Assembly: GCA_964016985.1 (NCBI GenBank)
Contig: OZ024827.1
Location: 78,443,835-78,507,834, forward strand
Length of the DNA stretch: 64,000 nucleotides
Reading direction: 5' to 3'
DNA from: Anodontia alba
Lineage: Eukaryota > Mollusca > Bivalvia > Lucinida > Lucinidae
Made by a program: the position numbers and the translations under genes
Shown here: piece by piece, positions 1-12,260 of the stretch
Position numbering within the stretch: position 1 is the stretch's first letter
How the letters are laid out: each line of letters begins with the position of its first letter
Notes under the pieces: generated by a model
The model's database searches: none
Told to the model about the DNA's origin: nothing
Seen by the model: only the letters and a program-made list of their open reading frames with translations

Positions 1-60
1 GAAAGAATTTGCTCGCAAACAAATTGTTTCCTTTTAAAGCAGACCTTTTTTAAAAGGAAT
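1..60. repeat. MITE family K hairpin, partial
   Basis: The sequence GGAAAGAATTTGCTC-like followed by its imperfect complement and AAAGCAGACC matches a hairpin seen again near 1060, 17.75, 30.2, 43.98, 50.3, 51.35, 59.6 and 62.5 kb. It lies in the intron before the 136-348 exon and runs off the left edge. Confidence 0.4.
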
Positions 61-135
61 CAAACAATTTGAAATAGTGGCCTCACTTGGAAATTTATCC
101 GTCCACCTGAAAATTTCCTTCTGCTCTTATTACAG

Positions 136-348
136 AGAATTTCGTTGAACCTGAAACCAAATGATCGTTGGGGACCTGGGGGAAAGAAATACGAAGAAGA
201 AGAAGACAATGAGAAAGAGAAAGAACCACCAGAGTTAGTTAACGGCGTGACTGATACAGAACACGGAGCATGGAACAAGCAAGACGGTGTTGAGAATAAA
301 AGCTATGAAGATACAGAATCCAAGCCGCCTTTTACGACTAAGCTATGA
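136..348 (+). CDS. 3'-terminal coding exon, probable SLC6-type Na+/Cl- transporter tail (partial gene)
   Basis: A pyrimidine-rich tract ending in TTATTACAG (to 135) precedes an open frame of 70 codons in phase 0, ending in TGA at 346-348; the gene continues off the left edge. The peptide begins with residues like ISLNLKPNDRWGPGG, which resemble the segment just after the last membrane helix of SLC6 transporters (a Trp-Gly-Pro motif after a Lys/Pro run). An acidic and lysine-rich cytoplasmic tail follows, and the final residues TTKL fit a class I PDZ ligand. No membrane helix lies in this exon, so the family call rests on one short motif. If right, the protein is a plasma-membrane symporter for an amino acid or amine. 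It could instead be an unrelated acidic C-terminus. Confidence 0.5.
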   Translation, partial: RISLNLKPNDRWGPGGKKYEEEEDNEKEKEPPELVNGVTDTEHGAWNKQDGVENKSYEDTESKPPFTTKL

Positions 349-455
349 ATTTGGAATATAACATAACGGTTCGCTCAAATCTGTATATACATTTGGACAA
401 GGAGAATAGCTCAAGATAGACCATTTTTTTAACCGTACAGATATTTTTGCTTATT

Positions 456-700
456 TCTCTATGAAAATGTATGCTGTGGAACTCATTAGAAGCGCCTCGT
501 CGAGGCGCTTCTAATGAGTCCAACAACATGCGTTTTTTGTGGAGAAATAAGAAACATATTATGTAGCTACCCCTCTTTTCTGGAGATTTGAGATAAAAAA
601 AAAAAACGTAGTTTTCTAGGACCCACAACATATATTTTTTTGTGGAGAAATAAGAAACATATTATGTGGCTACCCCTCTTTTTTGGAGGTTTAAGATTCT
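456..700. repeat. Hairpin element (module B) with internal duplication
   Basis: A perfect stem, TTAGAAGCGCCTC pairing with GAGGCGCTTCTAA, is centred near 500. The downstream block (TTTTTGTGGAGAAATAAGAA, then GCTACCCCTCTTTT) occurs twice, near 535 and 637, as a tandem duplication of about 105 bp. The core matches the MITE-A core but the flanks do not. Confidence 0.7.
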
Positions 701-714
701 AGGAATCGAATAGA

Positions 715-800
715 TAGGCTACATCAAACAGTGAAGACATAAACCAGACGCCACAGAACGCGACAAATGACCAGGGTCTACGCTGCCTACCACTCATCTA
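715..800. repeat. Decayed MITE family D hairpin
   Basis: Reads as ATCAAACAGTGAAGAC, then CCAGACGCCACAGAACG, then CCAGGGTCTACGCTG. This is a mutated copy of the AAACAGTGTAGAC foldback found about 20 times in the window. Confidence 0.5.
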
Positions 801-1050
801 GCATTTTAGGCACACAGAATGAAGCCAATGGACATGAGCAAAGATAGGACAAGTTTTAATGCATATACTGTCCGACTGTTTAAGGTAAATGCGGTATTGG
901 CATTGCGTAGCAAACACTCCTGAAGTATTTTTAAACATACAGAAATGTAAAATGTAGTACTGTGGCAAAGCCAGAACGGAGTAATTTATACGCACACCCA
1001 GAAAAATTCTTAAAAACTACAGGCATGCCTAGAATGGCTTCCAAAATAGG

Positions 1051-1135
1051 GGCTACTCTTTAAGGAAAGAATTTGCTCCCAGAGAGAAGGACCTTTTAAT
1101 TTTACTTTAAGAGCAGACCCTAAGGTAAGGAAGCA
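1051..1135. repeat. MITE family K hairpin
   Basis: CTACTCTTTAAGGAAAGAAT, then TTGCTCCCAGAGAGAAGG, then AAGAGCAGACC, matching the other family K copies. Confidence 0.45.
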
Positions 1136-1170
1136 AAATGTTTTATGTTAATGCCACTTTATCATAAATA

Positions 1171-1491
1171 CAGTCGACTCTCGTTATCTCGAATTCCAAG
1201 GGACTCTCTCAAATACTTCGAGATATCCGTACCTCGATATATCAGAGTGCAGAATTGAGGAAAAAATAATTCGATTAACCACATTTAACAGATATACATG
1301 TAACTGGACTCTTGGATATTGTGAAAACATTGTGGAAAAGAGGAGAAATTGCTCCTTAGGAGCAATTTCTCCTCTTTTCCACAATATTTTTACCTGTTAT
1401 TAGATTTTCATGTTTAGGCAGGGACCAGATTTTCACTTCGAGATAAGCGGTTATTCGAGATAAACGAGTTCGAGATAGCGAGAGTCAACTG
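1171..1491. mobile_element. Pogo-like MITE, family P1
   Basis: Starts CAGTCGACTCTCGTTATC after a TA and ends with the inverted form (GCGAGAGTCAACTG) before a TA, so it has terminal inverted repeats and a TA target duplication, as in pogo/Tigger relatives. A near-perfect hairpin at its centre has stem AAAGAGGAGAAATTGCTCC. About 320 bp, with no coding capacity. Four more copies lie at 7287, 7893, 39626 and 44166. Confidence 0.85.
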
Positions 1492-2052
1492 TATATATCT
1501 TACGCATGTTACAAATATACGCACGTGCGTAATGTACGTGATGAGAGCTATGCTTATGAAGTAACATGGACTTGATCAAATTAAAGGACACCTACGGTAA
1601 GGATATATAGTCTCCTTATATGAAGGGTAAATACGGTAATAACATGCCCGAGTAAACAATATGACGTCCGACCAGTGTCTATGCTGTTTGAAATTCATGA
1701 GTAATTCAACATGCAATAAAATGTGGACTGGAACAAATATAGGACAAATATGCTATGGTGAATAGATAGGGAGTCCATGCATTGGGACTTGATACAGCTC
1801 GTGGAATTTTGGCCATTTTAACAAGGGGAATACTTTGCCACTTCCTGTTTGGTGCACTCCATACAAAGCCCTCCTGAAGAGGGGTCTACTTTAAAAGGAA
1901 AAATAAGAGTGTCTTCCAGTTTTTAACTTCTTGCAAGACGCGGCCAATCCGGTGCCCATAAGATTAGCTTTGGTGTTTGTCGTGTGAGAAAGCAAACATG
2001 ATGCCACAAAAGTTGTCTCGATTATATAAATGGCGGATAATGCATCAAACGC
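1492..2052. other. No gene recognised
   Basis: AT-rich unique-looking sequence. I see no exon, hairpin family or tandem repeat here apart from short K-like fragments near 1870-1900. Confidence 0.4.
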
Positions 2053-2307
2053 ACATGTCGAGGGTTGAGCGCAAGACTAGCGTAACTCAGATGGTTGTTT
2101 TTCCCCAAACCTAATCTCCTCACCATGAAGGCATTATGAAGATTACAACATTTCTTTCTGTAAACAATGAAAATTTAGGTGCCATTGCTCGTATGAGCAA
2201 TGGCACCTAAATTTGCATTGTTTACAAAGGGGTCCAAGTTGCCCCTAAACAAGGGTTTCAAAAATATGTTTGAGTTACAATAGTCTTGCGCTCAACCCTC
2301 GATGTGT
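2053..2307. mobile_element. Palindromic MITE with a long central hairpin
   Basis: The ends ACATGTCGAGGGTTGAGCGC and GCGCTCAACCCTCGATGTGT are inverted repeats. The centre (about 2171-2216) is a perfect stem with TTTAGGTGCCATTGCTC on the left arm. About 255 bp, non-coding. The only copy of this family I saw in the window. Confidence 0.75.
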
Positions 2308-2886
2308 ATTCTGTTCCTTATAGACTGTTACGCGAACAAAATCCCTTCCCATACGTTGCCATGGTTAAATGTGCTTTTGTTGTTCTACTCACTGACCTGT
2401 CCTGCTGACTTTTTATGCGTTTGGATAGATATGTCCCGCAAAATCGTCTAATGTTATATTTTATATTATATACGTCGCGTTACACTCGAAAGAAAATAAA
2501 ATACGACTCGTACAAATGTATATTACGTCAACAAAACAACTATTAACTAGTACAGAAGATGTCAAAGAATAGCCACACATGACACACATGTTTTGTGGAG
2601 AAATAAGAAAATTATCAACATACTATTGTTGAAACAAAAAATGCTTTATTCAGAGCGAAGAATTAGAAGTATGCATTTCACTTAACCATTTCAGCCCGGC
2701 AGACTAAAACCGTGCAGGCAGCATAGATCTAGATTAGACGCCTGTCTCATCAGGATCTACACAGTTTGCTATTCTGTTTTTGATTTTAGACTGAAGCCCC
2801 TATTTGCAATGGACATGTCCTAATTCAAGAATGGTGAAATCCACTTTAGAATTTCAAGGATAATAGCGTTAAGCGCGCTTTCAAAC
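2308..2886. other. No gene recognised
   Basis: AT-rich. Contains a module-B tail fragment near 2588-2608 and a badly decayed family D hairpin near 2690-2780; otherwise nothing recognised. Confidence 0.4.
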
Positions 2887-3098
2887 CGTATTTATCCTAC
2901 GTATTTGGATACCTCAACTCCTTACCATAATTGTTCTAAAATTTGAACAAATGCAATTTACTACCTGTTGTTTCTAAAATTACTGGATGAGTGGCAAACA
3001 GCGTAGACTCTGATGAGACGCCGCGTTCTGTGGCGTCCCATCGGGGTCTACACTGTTTGCTCAGGCCTGTCTGTCCGAATACATATGGTAAATACGGA
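2887..3098. mobile_element. MITE family D, subtype with CCGTATTTA ends
   Basis: The left end CCGTATTTATCC and right end GGTAAATACGG are inverted repeats. The hairpin at 2998-3062 has arms GCAAACAGCGTAGAC and GTCTACACTGTTTGC with an inner GAGACGCCGCG stem. Related copies occur near 3.9, 14.55 and 53.6 kb. Confidence 0.7.
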
Positions 3099-3814
3099 AA
3101 TACACATTTCACTGAGATCAAGATGAACATGTACGTATTGGTATCTTTTTACGTCAGTAAACTGCAGAGTAAATGATTCTGTATAGGAATTGTGGTTTCT
3201 GATCAACGTTTAGTCCTGATCTTTACTGTTTGGTTGTATCTTATTGTCTTTTCTGTGCGTTAAACCTGGCCTACTGTCCTTTTGACATCGCTCGGAAAGA
3301 TGAGTTTTGCTCGCCGTTTTGTCTTACATGAAAATATTTTATTTTGATTGATCATATCTTATAAGAAACCATTTGTATTTTCTGTTTTTGTGTTTTGTTT
3401 TCAAATATTTACCCTAAAATTAAGTTTACGGCCAAAAATCGGGCTGACCTGTACAATTTCTAATGTAAAGTGATTTTTTGGAATTTTTGTCTAAGAAAAT
3501 GTTTTTCACTTTTCTTTGCTAAATTTAAATTATTGATGTTTCACAACACTATTGTGAAAATTTCAGAAAAAATGAACAAACGGAACTTGTTGAAAATCTG
3601 CCTACCTTATAGATTTCTACATAATTTGCATTTATTTTTACTATGGGAAAAGGTTAAAATATCCGATGTTTTTTAAAACCAGTGACTCGAATAAAACTTA
3701 TTGTGTTGTTACGACAAATGGTTTTGCATTAAATCATGCTAAAGTTTGCAAATTTAATTCTTCTGTGTAAAGCGCCAGACGAAAAACGACTTTCCAAAAA
3801 ATGTCGAAAGGCGA
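3099..3814. other. No gene recognised
   Basis: AT-rich sequence. Short open frames around 3470-3676 have no splice signals or family resemblance and are treated as chance. Confidence 0.4.
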
Positions 3815-3975
3815 GTAAGTATTCGGACACCTCAGCTCCTTACCATACTTTGAACGAGTACAATTTACTAAACTTTGTTGTTTCTAAAAATTGCTGGATG
3901 AGTGGCAAACACTGTAGACTCTGATGAGACGCCGCGTATTGCGGAGCCTCATCGGGATCTACACTGTTTGCTCAA
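3815..3975. repeat. MITE family D, partial copy
   Basis: Shares the stretch TATTCGGACACCTCAGCTCC and the GCAAACACTGTAGACTCTG / GGATCTACACTGTTTGC foldback with the 2887-3098 copy. The CCGTATTTA left end is missing. Confidence 0.6.
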
Positions 3976-4194
3976 GCCGAATGAAGATGAACATGTTCAT
4001 ATAGGTATTTGTTTTTAGCTATTAAACTACAGAATGAATGATTCTGTATAGGAATTGTGGTTTCTGATCAGAGAGCACAAATAATACGTTTAGTCTTGAT
4101 CTTTACTGTTTGGTTGTACACATGTTTCATATTGTCATTTCTGTGTTTTAAACGTGTCCTAGATAAATATATATTTTTATACAAATATGTAAGC

Positions 4195-4395
4195 CACAAC
4201 GTCAGAAATGTACCTTCGAACATGTGCGTATAGCCATTCAGATTAGCATGCGCATCTGCGCATTCTGATCAGAATCTTTATTGATTTTTTAAGCGGACAA
4301 CGATTCCTCAAGCTAGACTTCGCAGATGCGTAGGCTGATTTGAGTCTTCAATGGGTGCACTTGTCAGAATGTACATTTCCTCACGTTCCGTCTTA
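4195..4395. repeat. MITE family E, GATCAG/TGCGCA double hairpin
   Basis: Two short hairpins (GCGCATCTGCGCATTCTGATC and a GCGGACAACGATTC/CGCAGATGCG pair) are bounded by ends resembling those at 26033-26260, 27664-27870 and 51930-52110. Confidence 0.55.
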
Positions 4396-4700
4396 TATAT
4401 GTATTTTAATATTTCCATATTCTTAAAGTTTATTTTCGTTTCTCAATCCGATTTATGTATATACTACTGAATGTCCCATATAAAAAATATACCCTAATTA
4501 TTATATTAAACGATTGTATATTAAATTGTTGTTATTTGTGTTTTAATAGCTTCTGCATTTTATTTCATTTTCACGCGGTAAAAAAAGCTATAGGCTGACC
4601 GTTTTGTTTGTTTTTATTTATTTATTTTTTATTTATTTACTGTTCTTTTTCTAATTAAAACATTATGAATGAAGTTTCGTATGAAAGGACACAGTCACGA

Positions 4701-4878
4701 CCCAGCAAACACAAAACGTCCTTCGGACGTCGCCGCGACGTCACTTGCTCGGGAGGAAACCAGCAAACATACAACGTGGTTTCATCGTGGTTACAACGTG
4801 GTTACAACGTCGCTGCAACGTCACGACGTTGCAGCGACGTTGTAACCACGTTGATGCGACGTTGTGTTTTTGCTGGGA
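4701..4878. mobile_element. MITE family J, CAACGTC palindrome
   Basis: The ends CCCAGCAAACACAAAACGTC and GTTGTGTTTTTGCTGGGA are inverted repeats. The interior is an iterated CAACGT palindrome with a perfect centre, CGCTGCAACGTC/GACGTTGCAGCG. Copies occur at 5173, 26506 and, degraded, near 61.5 kb. Confidence 0.75.
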
Positions 4879-5086
4879 ACAACCTTCCCGATGGACCTGA
4901 AGAAGTGTTACAATACACTGCGAGGACTATGTAAGGGAAGTAATAAATAGGTACTGTTAAATCGAAAGCGTTCACGAGTATTCTCGATTAGACGACTCCA
5001 GAATAAATCCAGCCGATAACTTAACTGACTCACTAGAACAATACTGACCAAAATGGATCCATGTAGAGTTTCTTCATGGTAACACT

Positions 5087-5093
<7 letters not shown>

Positions 5094-5126
<33 letters not shown>

Positions 5127-5136
5127 TAATAATAAA
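5094..5136. repeat. (TAA)n microsatellite
   Basis: Uninterrupted TAA/AAT trinucleotide run with one variant near its right end. Confidence 0.9.
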
Positions 5137-5172
5137 ATCTCTTGTTTTTACTGCAAAAATATTTAGGATAAT

Positions 5173-5276
5173 CCCAGTTGGACAATGTTTACGCAACGTT
5201 TGAACAACGTTACATCAACATCGATGCAACGCCATTGCGTTGCATCGACGTTGATATGACGATGTCTTTACAGGGA
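5173..5276. mobile_element. MITE family J, shorter copy
   Basis: Begins CCCAGTTGGACAATG and ends CTTTACAGGG, with a central ATCGATGCAACGCCATTG/GCGTTGCATCGACG stem. Confidence 0.6.
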
Positions 5277-5926
5277 ACTCGCAATTACGAGCTCCTATTA
5301 CATGTAACATCATTATCGTTAACTGGTTTAAAACATACATTCAGATAGACAAGAAAGGCCACAGTTGCGGACCATTAGCAAGGCTATTTGAAATACGCAT
5401 AAAGATTAAATGTAGTTCTTTACATTTTTTGTGAGGTACGCTGTGTTATTGAAAAAAAATGCCAAAAACATTAGTAGGCAAAAACCAGACTTAAAAAAAA
5501 AAGCAGATAAAAAAAAAAAAAAAAAAAAAAAGATAAACGCTTAAAATGTAGAATATTTGTTTTTGTACACTTCCATAGTAAGGGTCCAAAAATTGTTCTG
5601 ATAGATAATGTTACATTGGGGTATTAAGTAACAGAACAAAGCAGATAGATTTTTAATTGTTTCAAAAGGGCCATTCTGGGTAAAACATGCACATGTTTGT
5701 ACAAAAGACAAATATAGTTTATAAAGCTTTTAATAAGTTGTTTGGTATTTTCTTTTAGTTTTGTCCTGGAAAGTATACCACAGCTGAACAATAAACTATA
5801 ACAGAAATTCTGTTGCTGTTTCAGCAATAATTGAAATATCTGGCTCATGGTCATCAAGCGTTTGCCTTTTTTGAAATTGGCGTTACCATTGCCTTAGGGA
5901 CAGGTGTAAATAAAGATTAATAAATA
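5277..5926. other. No gene recognised; A-rich runs
   Basis: AT-rich, with poly(A)-like tracts at about 5492-5531. No exon or named repeat recognised. Confidence 0.4.
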
Positions 5927-6292
5927 TGGTCGAACATCAATGGCTCGAAAATCTTTGGGACCATGGAAATTCGTTCGAGACATGGGTAGTACGCGCCACT
6001 GAGGGTTAATCATGGCACCAGTTCAGGAAGCAAATAGCGATAATTTAGGGAAATATTTTTGATTTTCTACACACTGATTGTATGTTGAGTGTATTTATTA
6101 GAATCGCCTCGATGAGGCGATTCTAATGAGTACACACAACATACAATTTCATGATAAAATAAAAAAAAACATCCCTAAATATTTGTTTTCTTGAGCTATT
6201 GGGAGAATTTTGCACATGTAGGGACTGAAAAAAGAGTTCGAATCATCCACGGTAAACGAGCCATCCGTGTTCGAGCCAATGAGGTTAAACTG
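5927..6292. mobile_element. Pogo-like MITE, family P2
   Basis: Flanked by TA. The left end TGGTCGAACATCAATGGCTC pairs with the right end GAGCCAATGAGGTTAAACTG. The centre carries the GAATCGCCTC/GAGGCGATTC hairpin near 6100-6126, the same module as in MITE-A although the ends differ entirely. Related copies start at 18306, 45690 and 46303. Confidence 0.8.
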
Positions 6293-7204
6293 TAGCTGTT
6301 AGACTAGCTACTAGTCGGATATCAATATTATTTTCATCAATCAATTATAATTATTAATTTACTTAATGAACTAAGGGCCATCTACTACTTACAGCTTGCC
6401 TCACCTCTTTGATAGCAGCAACTAATCTTGGAGAGCTTGATGTCAGAGACCAACTATTAGAGACTGGCTATACAAGATGTCATACATGTACACACATTTG
6501 AATCAGCTTATAGTTAGGAGTGATAAAACATGACATCAAGGTCTAGGAGCTAGTCTATGTTGCTGTATGAGAAAAGTCTCTTAAGGTGACACGAGTAATT
6601 GAACAATAATAAATCGTTCATCTACTGAACATGTAAACATTTCTTAATATATTTCTATTGTATTTGTAATTTTAGCAATGTGGTCACCCCCGTTTTATAG
6701 CTGTGCGCTTTGCCCATTGTTTTGTGTCGATTTTTATGTTTCCAGCTTTGTACTAGAATTTGGTAAAAAAAAAATTCAAAGGATCCCCATTATTAATATT
6801 ATTATTATTATTATTATTACATATAATCTTGTCCAATGGCCTGTGACTTTCGGTTTCAATTTTCTGCTTGACTTAATACATCGAAGAACCGGAAGCCATC
6901 AGGTCACCGGACAAGGTTATATGTTTCCTGTAGTAATAGTAGTGGTAGTTAAATAATAAGCATAATGATAATGATATAATAATCATAATTATGCTTATTA
7001 TGCTTATTATTATTATTATTATTATTACTATTATTATTATAGAATACAGCAAGAACTTTTGGAATTCCACTCTAGATGTCATCATGGCACACGTACATGT
7101 ATGCAATCGTCTTATCAGCTGAAGTGTGTTTACATCTATTGTTAAAATAGGCCATATTTCTTCATTGTAAAACAATTATTGTAGATTAGGAATTGTGGGA
7201 CAAC
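6293..7204. other. Upstream region of gene 1; microsatellites only
   Basis: Holds (ATT)n runs at about 6800-6823 and 6990-7042. No TATA box could be assigned near the gene 1 start codon. Confidence 0.45.
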
Positions 7205-7277
7205 ATGCTTAGGAAAACGTTGGTGGTTTGTTTGGTGCTTTTCGTTCTTGTCGGCATCTGCAACTCATTTGTGTTTG
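7205..7277 (+). CDS. Gene 1 exon 1: signal peptide
   Basis: An ATG opens 24 codons plus one base. The peptide has a basic start (MLRK) and a long Val/Leu/Phe hydrophobic core ending near GICNS, a typical secretory signal. The donor GTAATA follows in phase 1, and the leftover G joins AT of the next exon to give Asp before the first Cys of the VWA domain. The same phase and the same role are seen in gene 2 exon 1. A pogo-like MITE begins only nine bases beyond the donor site. Confidence 0.7.
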
Positions 7278-10200
7278 GTAATAATACAGTTGATTCTCGT
7301 TATCTCTACCTCGCTTATCTCGAATAACCGCTTATCTCGAAGTGAAAATCTGATCCCTGTTTTAACATGGAAATCAAACAACAGGTAACAAAATATTGCG
7401 GAAAAGAGGGGGAGCATTTTCTCCTCTTTTCCACAATATTTTGAATATATGTCTAACTTCAGGAGTCAATTTATATATTCATTTTGTTAAATGTGGTTGT
7501 TCGATTTATTGTTTTTTCCTCAATTCCGCAAATCTGATATGTCGAGGTACGGATATCTCGAAGTGTTTCAGAGAGTCCCGTGAACTTCGAAATAACGAGA
7601 GTCGACTGTACTTTATGGATTATCACCTGCCTACACATTTTTTTGTAATTTGGAGATGCGTCCCATAAAAAGGACATATGCAAACAGTGTAGACCCAGAT
7701 CAGACGCCACAAAACGCGGCCTATGATCAAGGTCTACACTGTTTGCATTAAATATAGGAATTTCTATAAAAGATTGTAATAATAGAGACTAACCTGACAC
7801 CCCTTCTATTGGAAATGGACCAGTTTAAAGAGTTTAGAAGAGTCCACTCGGCATGAATGCGTTAAGGACGAGGTTTCGATCGAGTAAAACTACAGTCGAC
7901 TCTCGTTATATCGGCTTCGCTTATCTCGATTAACCGCTTATCTCGAAGTGAAAAGCTGGCCCCCGTTTTAACATGGAAATCTAACAACAGATAACACAAT
8001 ATTGTGGAAAAGAGGAGAAATGCAATTTTCCACAATATTTTCAGTATATCTCTAACTTCAGGAGTCAAATTACATATTCATTTGTGATTTGTGGTTGTTC
8101 AATTTATTTTTTCCTCAATTCTGCAAATCTCATATGCCGAGGTACCGATATCTCGAAGTAATTCAGAGAGTCCCTTGGACTTTGAGATAACAAGAGTCAA
8201 CTGTAGTTTTAGCTCCCAAGTAGTTGCCTTCCTGCCGACTAATCCAAGGCCATTAAGAAAATTTGCCTATTCAAATACATTTCTGCTCAAAACATAGATG
8301 GTGGGTACTCGGCGAGACGGTTCTAACGAGTAACCACAATCTATGCTTTAAGCAGAAATAAGAAAAATAATATCTGCCCCTGTAAACCCCAGTTTTACTA
8401 TATAAAAGTGGGGTTTAAGGGGGTCAAAATTATATCGGTATGTTTTCGTGATGCAGTGAGTTCCTCTGTTACAGTTATTCTTTGTGTGTATGTGGTCGTT
8501 GCATCTGTATCGTTGTGCTTTGTCATTGTTTATTCATCGTCTTCCTTTGGTGCCTCGGTAAGGCTGTGCTTTCGTGATTATTATTTTTTTCTGGGTAACT
8601 TCATTTAGATATACAAATACTTGAATGGCAGTAGGTACTACGGGATTATTATTCGGATTTGCCTTGCTATAAGCACGAACGTTTTCATACATATAGGACG
8701 GGAACAGCATTATCTATTCTTGTTTATCGGGTTTACCCTACGAGTATAAACATAAACGCTTCATACATGTACAGTTATAGTACGTGTACAGTACTATTTC
8801 TTCTTGTTTATCGGGTTTGCCCTATAAACACAAGCGCTTTATACACATAAAGCACGTGTACAGTACTATTTATTCTTGTTTATCGGGGTTGCCCTACGTG
8901 TATAAACATAAACGCTTCATACATGTACACTTATAGTACGAATACAGTACTTGTTTTGTTTGATTTGGGCTTAACGTCGCTTTCAACAATCTTTCAGTCA
9001 TATCGCGACGGTGTCTGGATGTGGCAGGGAGCTCAATGCTCACTTTTAGAGTGCTGCCTCACTGAAATATCACGCCCCAGACACTTTGACATGATATTCC
9101 ACCCAGTCACATTATACTGACACTGAGCTGACCAGTTCTAGCTCTACTTTCTTAATGCTGAGCGCCAAGCGAAAGAGCAGCTAGTACCATTTTTAAAGTC
9201 TTTGGTATGACCCGGCCGGGGATCGAACCCGCAACCTCCCGGTCACAAAGCGGACGCTCTACCACTGAGCCACTGTGCCGGTCGTATACAGTACTATTTC
9301 TTCTTGTTTATCGGGGTTGCCCTACACATGTATAAACACAAACGTTTCATAAACATATAGCACGTGTACAGTACCTTTTATTCTTGTTTATCGGGGGTTG
9401 CCCTACATATGCATAAACACAAACGTTTCATAAACATATAGCATATGTACAGTACTTTTATTCTTGTTTATCGGGTTTGCCCTATAAACACAAACGCTTC
9501 ATACATTTATAGTACGTGTACAGTACTATTTTTTCTTGTTTATCGGATTTGCCCTATAAACACAAACGCTTCGTACACATAAAGTACGTCTACTATACTA
9601 TTTATTTTTGTTTATCGGGTTTGCCCTATAAGCACAAACGCGGTATACACATATATTAAGTATATAGTACTATTAATTCTTGTTTATCGGATTTGCCTTA
9701 TAAATACGAACGGTTCATACTGAAAAAGTGTAAATTACTCTTTATTCTTGTTTATCTGGTTTGTCTTATAAACACGAACGCTTCATACACATAATTATAC
9801 ATATAGTACCTGTACAGTACTATTTATTCTTGTTTATCGGGTTTACCCTATAAACACGAACGCTTCATGCACATATACATGTATAACCTGTACAGTACTA
9901 TTTATTCTTGTTTATCGGGTTTGCCTTATAAACACAAACGCTTCATACACATATAAATGTAATACCTGTATAGTACTATTAATTCTTGTTTATCGGGATT
10001 GCCTTGTAAACACGAACGCTTCATACACATATAGTAAGTGTATAGTATCATTAATTCTTGTTTATCGGGTTTGCCTTATAAACACGAACGCTTCATACAG
10101 AAAACGTTAGTGTAAATTACTATTTATTCTTGTTTATCGGGTTTGACTTATAAACACGAACGGTTCATACAGAAAAAGTTAGTGTAAATTACTATTTATT

Positions 10201-12223
10201 CTTGTTTATCAGGTTTTACTTATAAACACGAACGCTTCATACACATATACGTATAGTACAATGTACCTGTACAGTACTATTTATTCATGTTTATCGGGTT
10301 TACCCTATAAACACAAACGCTTCATACACATATACTTGTAGTACCTGTATAATCCTAATAATTCTTGTTAATCGGGGTTGCCTTGTAAACACGAACACTT
10401 CATACATATATAGTAAGTGTATAGTACTATTAATTCTTGTTTATCGGGTTTGCTTTATAAACACGAACGCTTCATACAGAAAACGTTAGTGTAAATTACT
10501 ATTTATTCTTGTTTATAGGGGTTGAATTATAAACACGAATGCTTCATACACATATAGTAAGTGCAATGTACTATCTATTTTCTTGTTTAATCGGGTTTGA
10601 CTTACGAACACATGCGCCTCATACACATATACATATAGTACCTGTACAGTACTCTTTATTCTTGTTTATCGGGTTTGCTTTATAAACACATTCACTTCAT
10701 ACATATGGTAAGTGTACAGAACGCAATATATTTTAACCATGACAGAAAAAAGCTTGTTATGGGTTTTTTTCGAACAGTAGCAATTCTGATTAGCTATTGG
10801 CACCATACAGTCTGATCAGGACTTCTGATAAATAATAGTATGATTTACAATAGCTATTGATTCAGTTATCAGACACCAAAACCCAGACCAGACTGCTCTG
10901 ATAGAGCCGCACAATTCCATCTGCGTCTTTGTTGTCTGGTCAAGTTTTTTGGCTAAATATTGATATATTTTACAATAGTTAATGTTACAGTAAGCAGAGC
11001 AAATACTCAGATCAGACTGCGTAGATACACCCGCACAGTCTAATTAAGGCCTTACATGTATCAGCCTTCGTTTCATGGTGCAGCTAAACTGAACCGATTT
11101 ATTTTAGCGTTTCGCATATCCGATATGACAACACAATTTTACACGTTTATGTCTAGAGCCCCTTAAAAGGGACACTGGCAAACAGTGTAGACCCAGATCA
11201 GACGCCACAGAACGCGGCGTCTGATCTAGGTCTACACTGTTTGCATTGAATACATGAATTTCTATAAAATATGATAATTATAAAAACTAACCAAACATCC
11301 CTTCTGTTGGAAATGGATCGGTCCAAAGAGTTTAGGTAAAACAGTACATTCGGCATAAATGGGTTGATATCGCGGATCAATTGTAATTTTACAGATTGCG
11401 GATACAGCCCTGCAGACATTGTCTTTTTGATGGATTCATCAAGCACTCTTGGAATATCTAACTTCCAGAAGCAGAAAGATTATGTTTCACGTTTCGTCCA
11501 GGCTCTAGATATCGGACCCCACCAAAGCCAGATAGGAGTTGTGACCTACTCCTCTCAACCACACAACGAATTCAACCTAAATACATTTCACAACAAACAT
11601 GAGCTTGTAACAGCCATTCAAAACATCAAGTACCATCCAGGTGGCACTCGCACAGACTTGGCGCTTAAATACGTACAGAGAAATAGCTTCACAAGGGCTG
11701 CAGGTGACAGAGCTAGAGTTGCTAATGTTCTTATTTTCACCGCGGCTGAACAGTCCGATCAACCAGCACTAACACGTGTTGAAGCTGTTCACATTCACAA
11801 AGTAAACATTAGGGTCTATGCTCTTGGAATAGGGAGCGGAGTGGACAGAACAGAGCTTGGATATATTGCCAGTGATTCTCACCATATCTTTTCCATGCTG
11901 AATTTCGATGTCCTTCACAACCTTCAAGCTGAACTAAAGAGGACTGCCTGCATAGAAGGTACATGTATTATTTGGACTATACCATGTAAAACGTGTCTTC
12001 AGGCATATGTGGACGGCGAAGGCTTGGATCAGCCTGCACATCCGCGCAGTCTTATCAGAGCCTTCGCTCTCCGCTAACAGTCATTGGACTATAGAATGTA
12101 TTAATGGATAGCAAATGCCCGGATACGACTTTGCGCATGCGTAGGATGTATCTGAACCTGTGCATATTGCGCATGCTCGAAGACACCTTTTCATTTCAGG
12201 CGGCCACTTTAATTTTAGAATCT

Positions 12224-12260
<37 letters not shown>

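Noticed and set aside
4665..4934. 89-codon Arg/Ser-rich open frame
   Set aside because: It lies across the CAACGTC palindrome of a family J MITE.
9205..9285. Functional tRNA gene (minus strand)
   Set aside because: A and B boxes are present, but the sequence is the head of a 334-bp SINE with a target duplication.
8699..10725. CRISPR-like array of regular repeats
   Set aside because: Units are 70-85 bp of continuous similarity with no unique spacers, in an intron of an animal gene; it is a minisatellite.
11364..11394. Coding start of the VWA frame before the 11395 acceptor
   Set aside because: No ATG is present, the stretch ends in a 3' splice signal, and it lies next to a MITE; the signal-peptide exon at 7205 gives a proper start.
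11959..12077. Continuation of the VWA frame past 11958
   Set aside because: It reads into a family E MITE after a GT donor; the TSP1 exon in matching phase is the better continuation.
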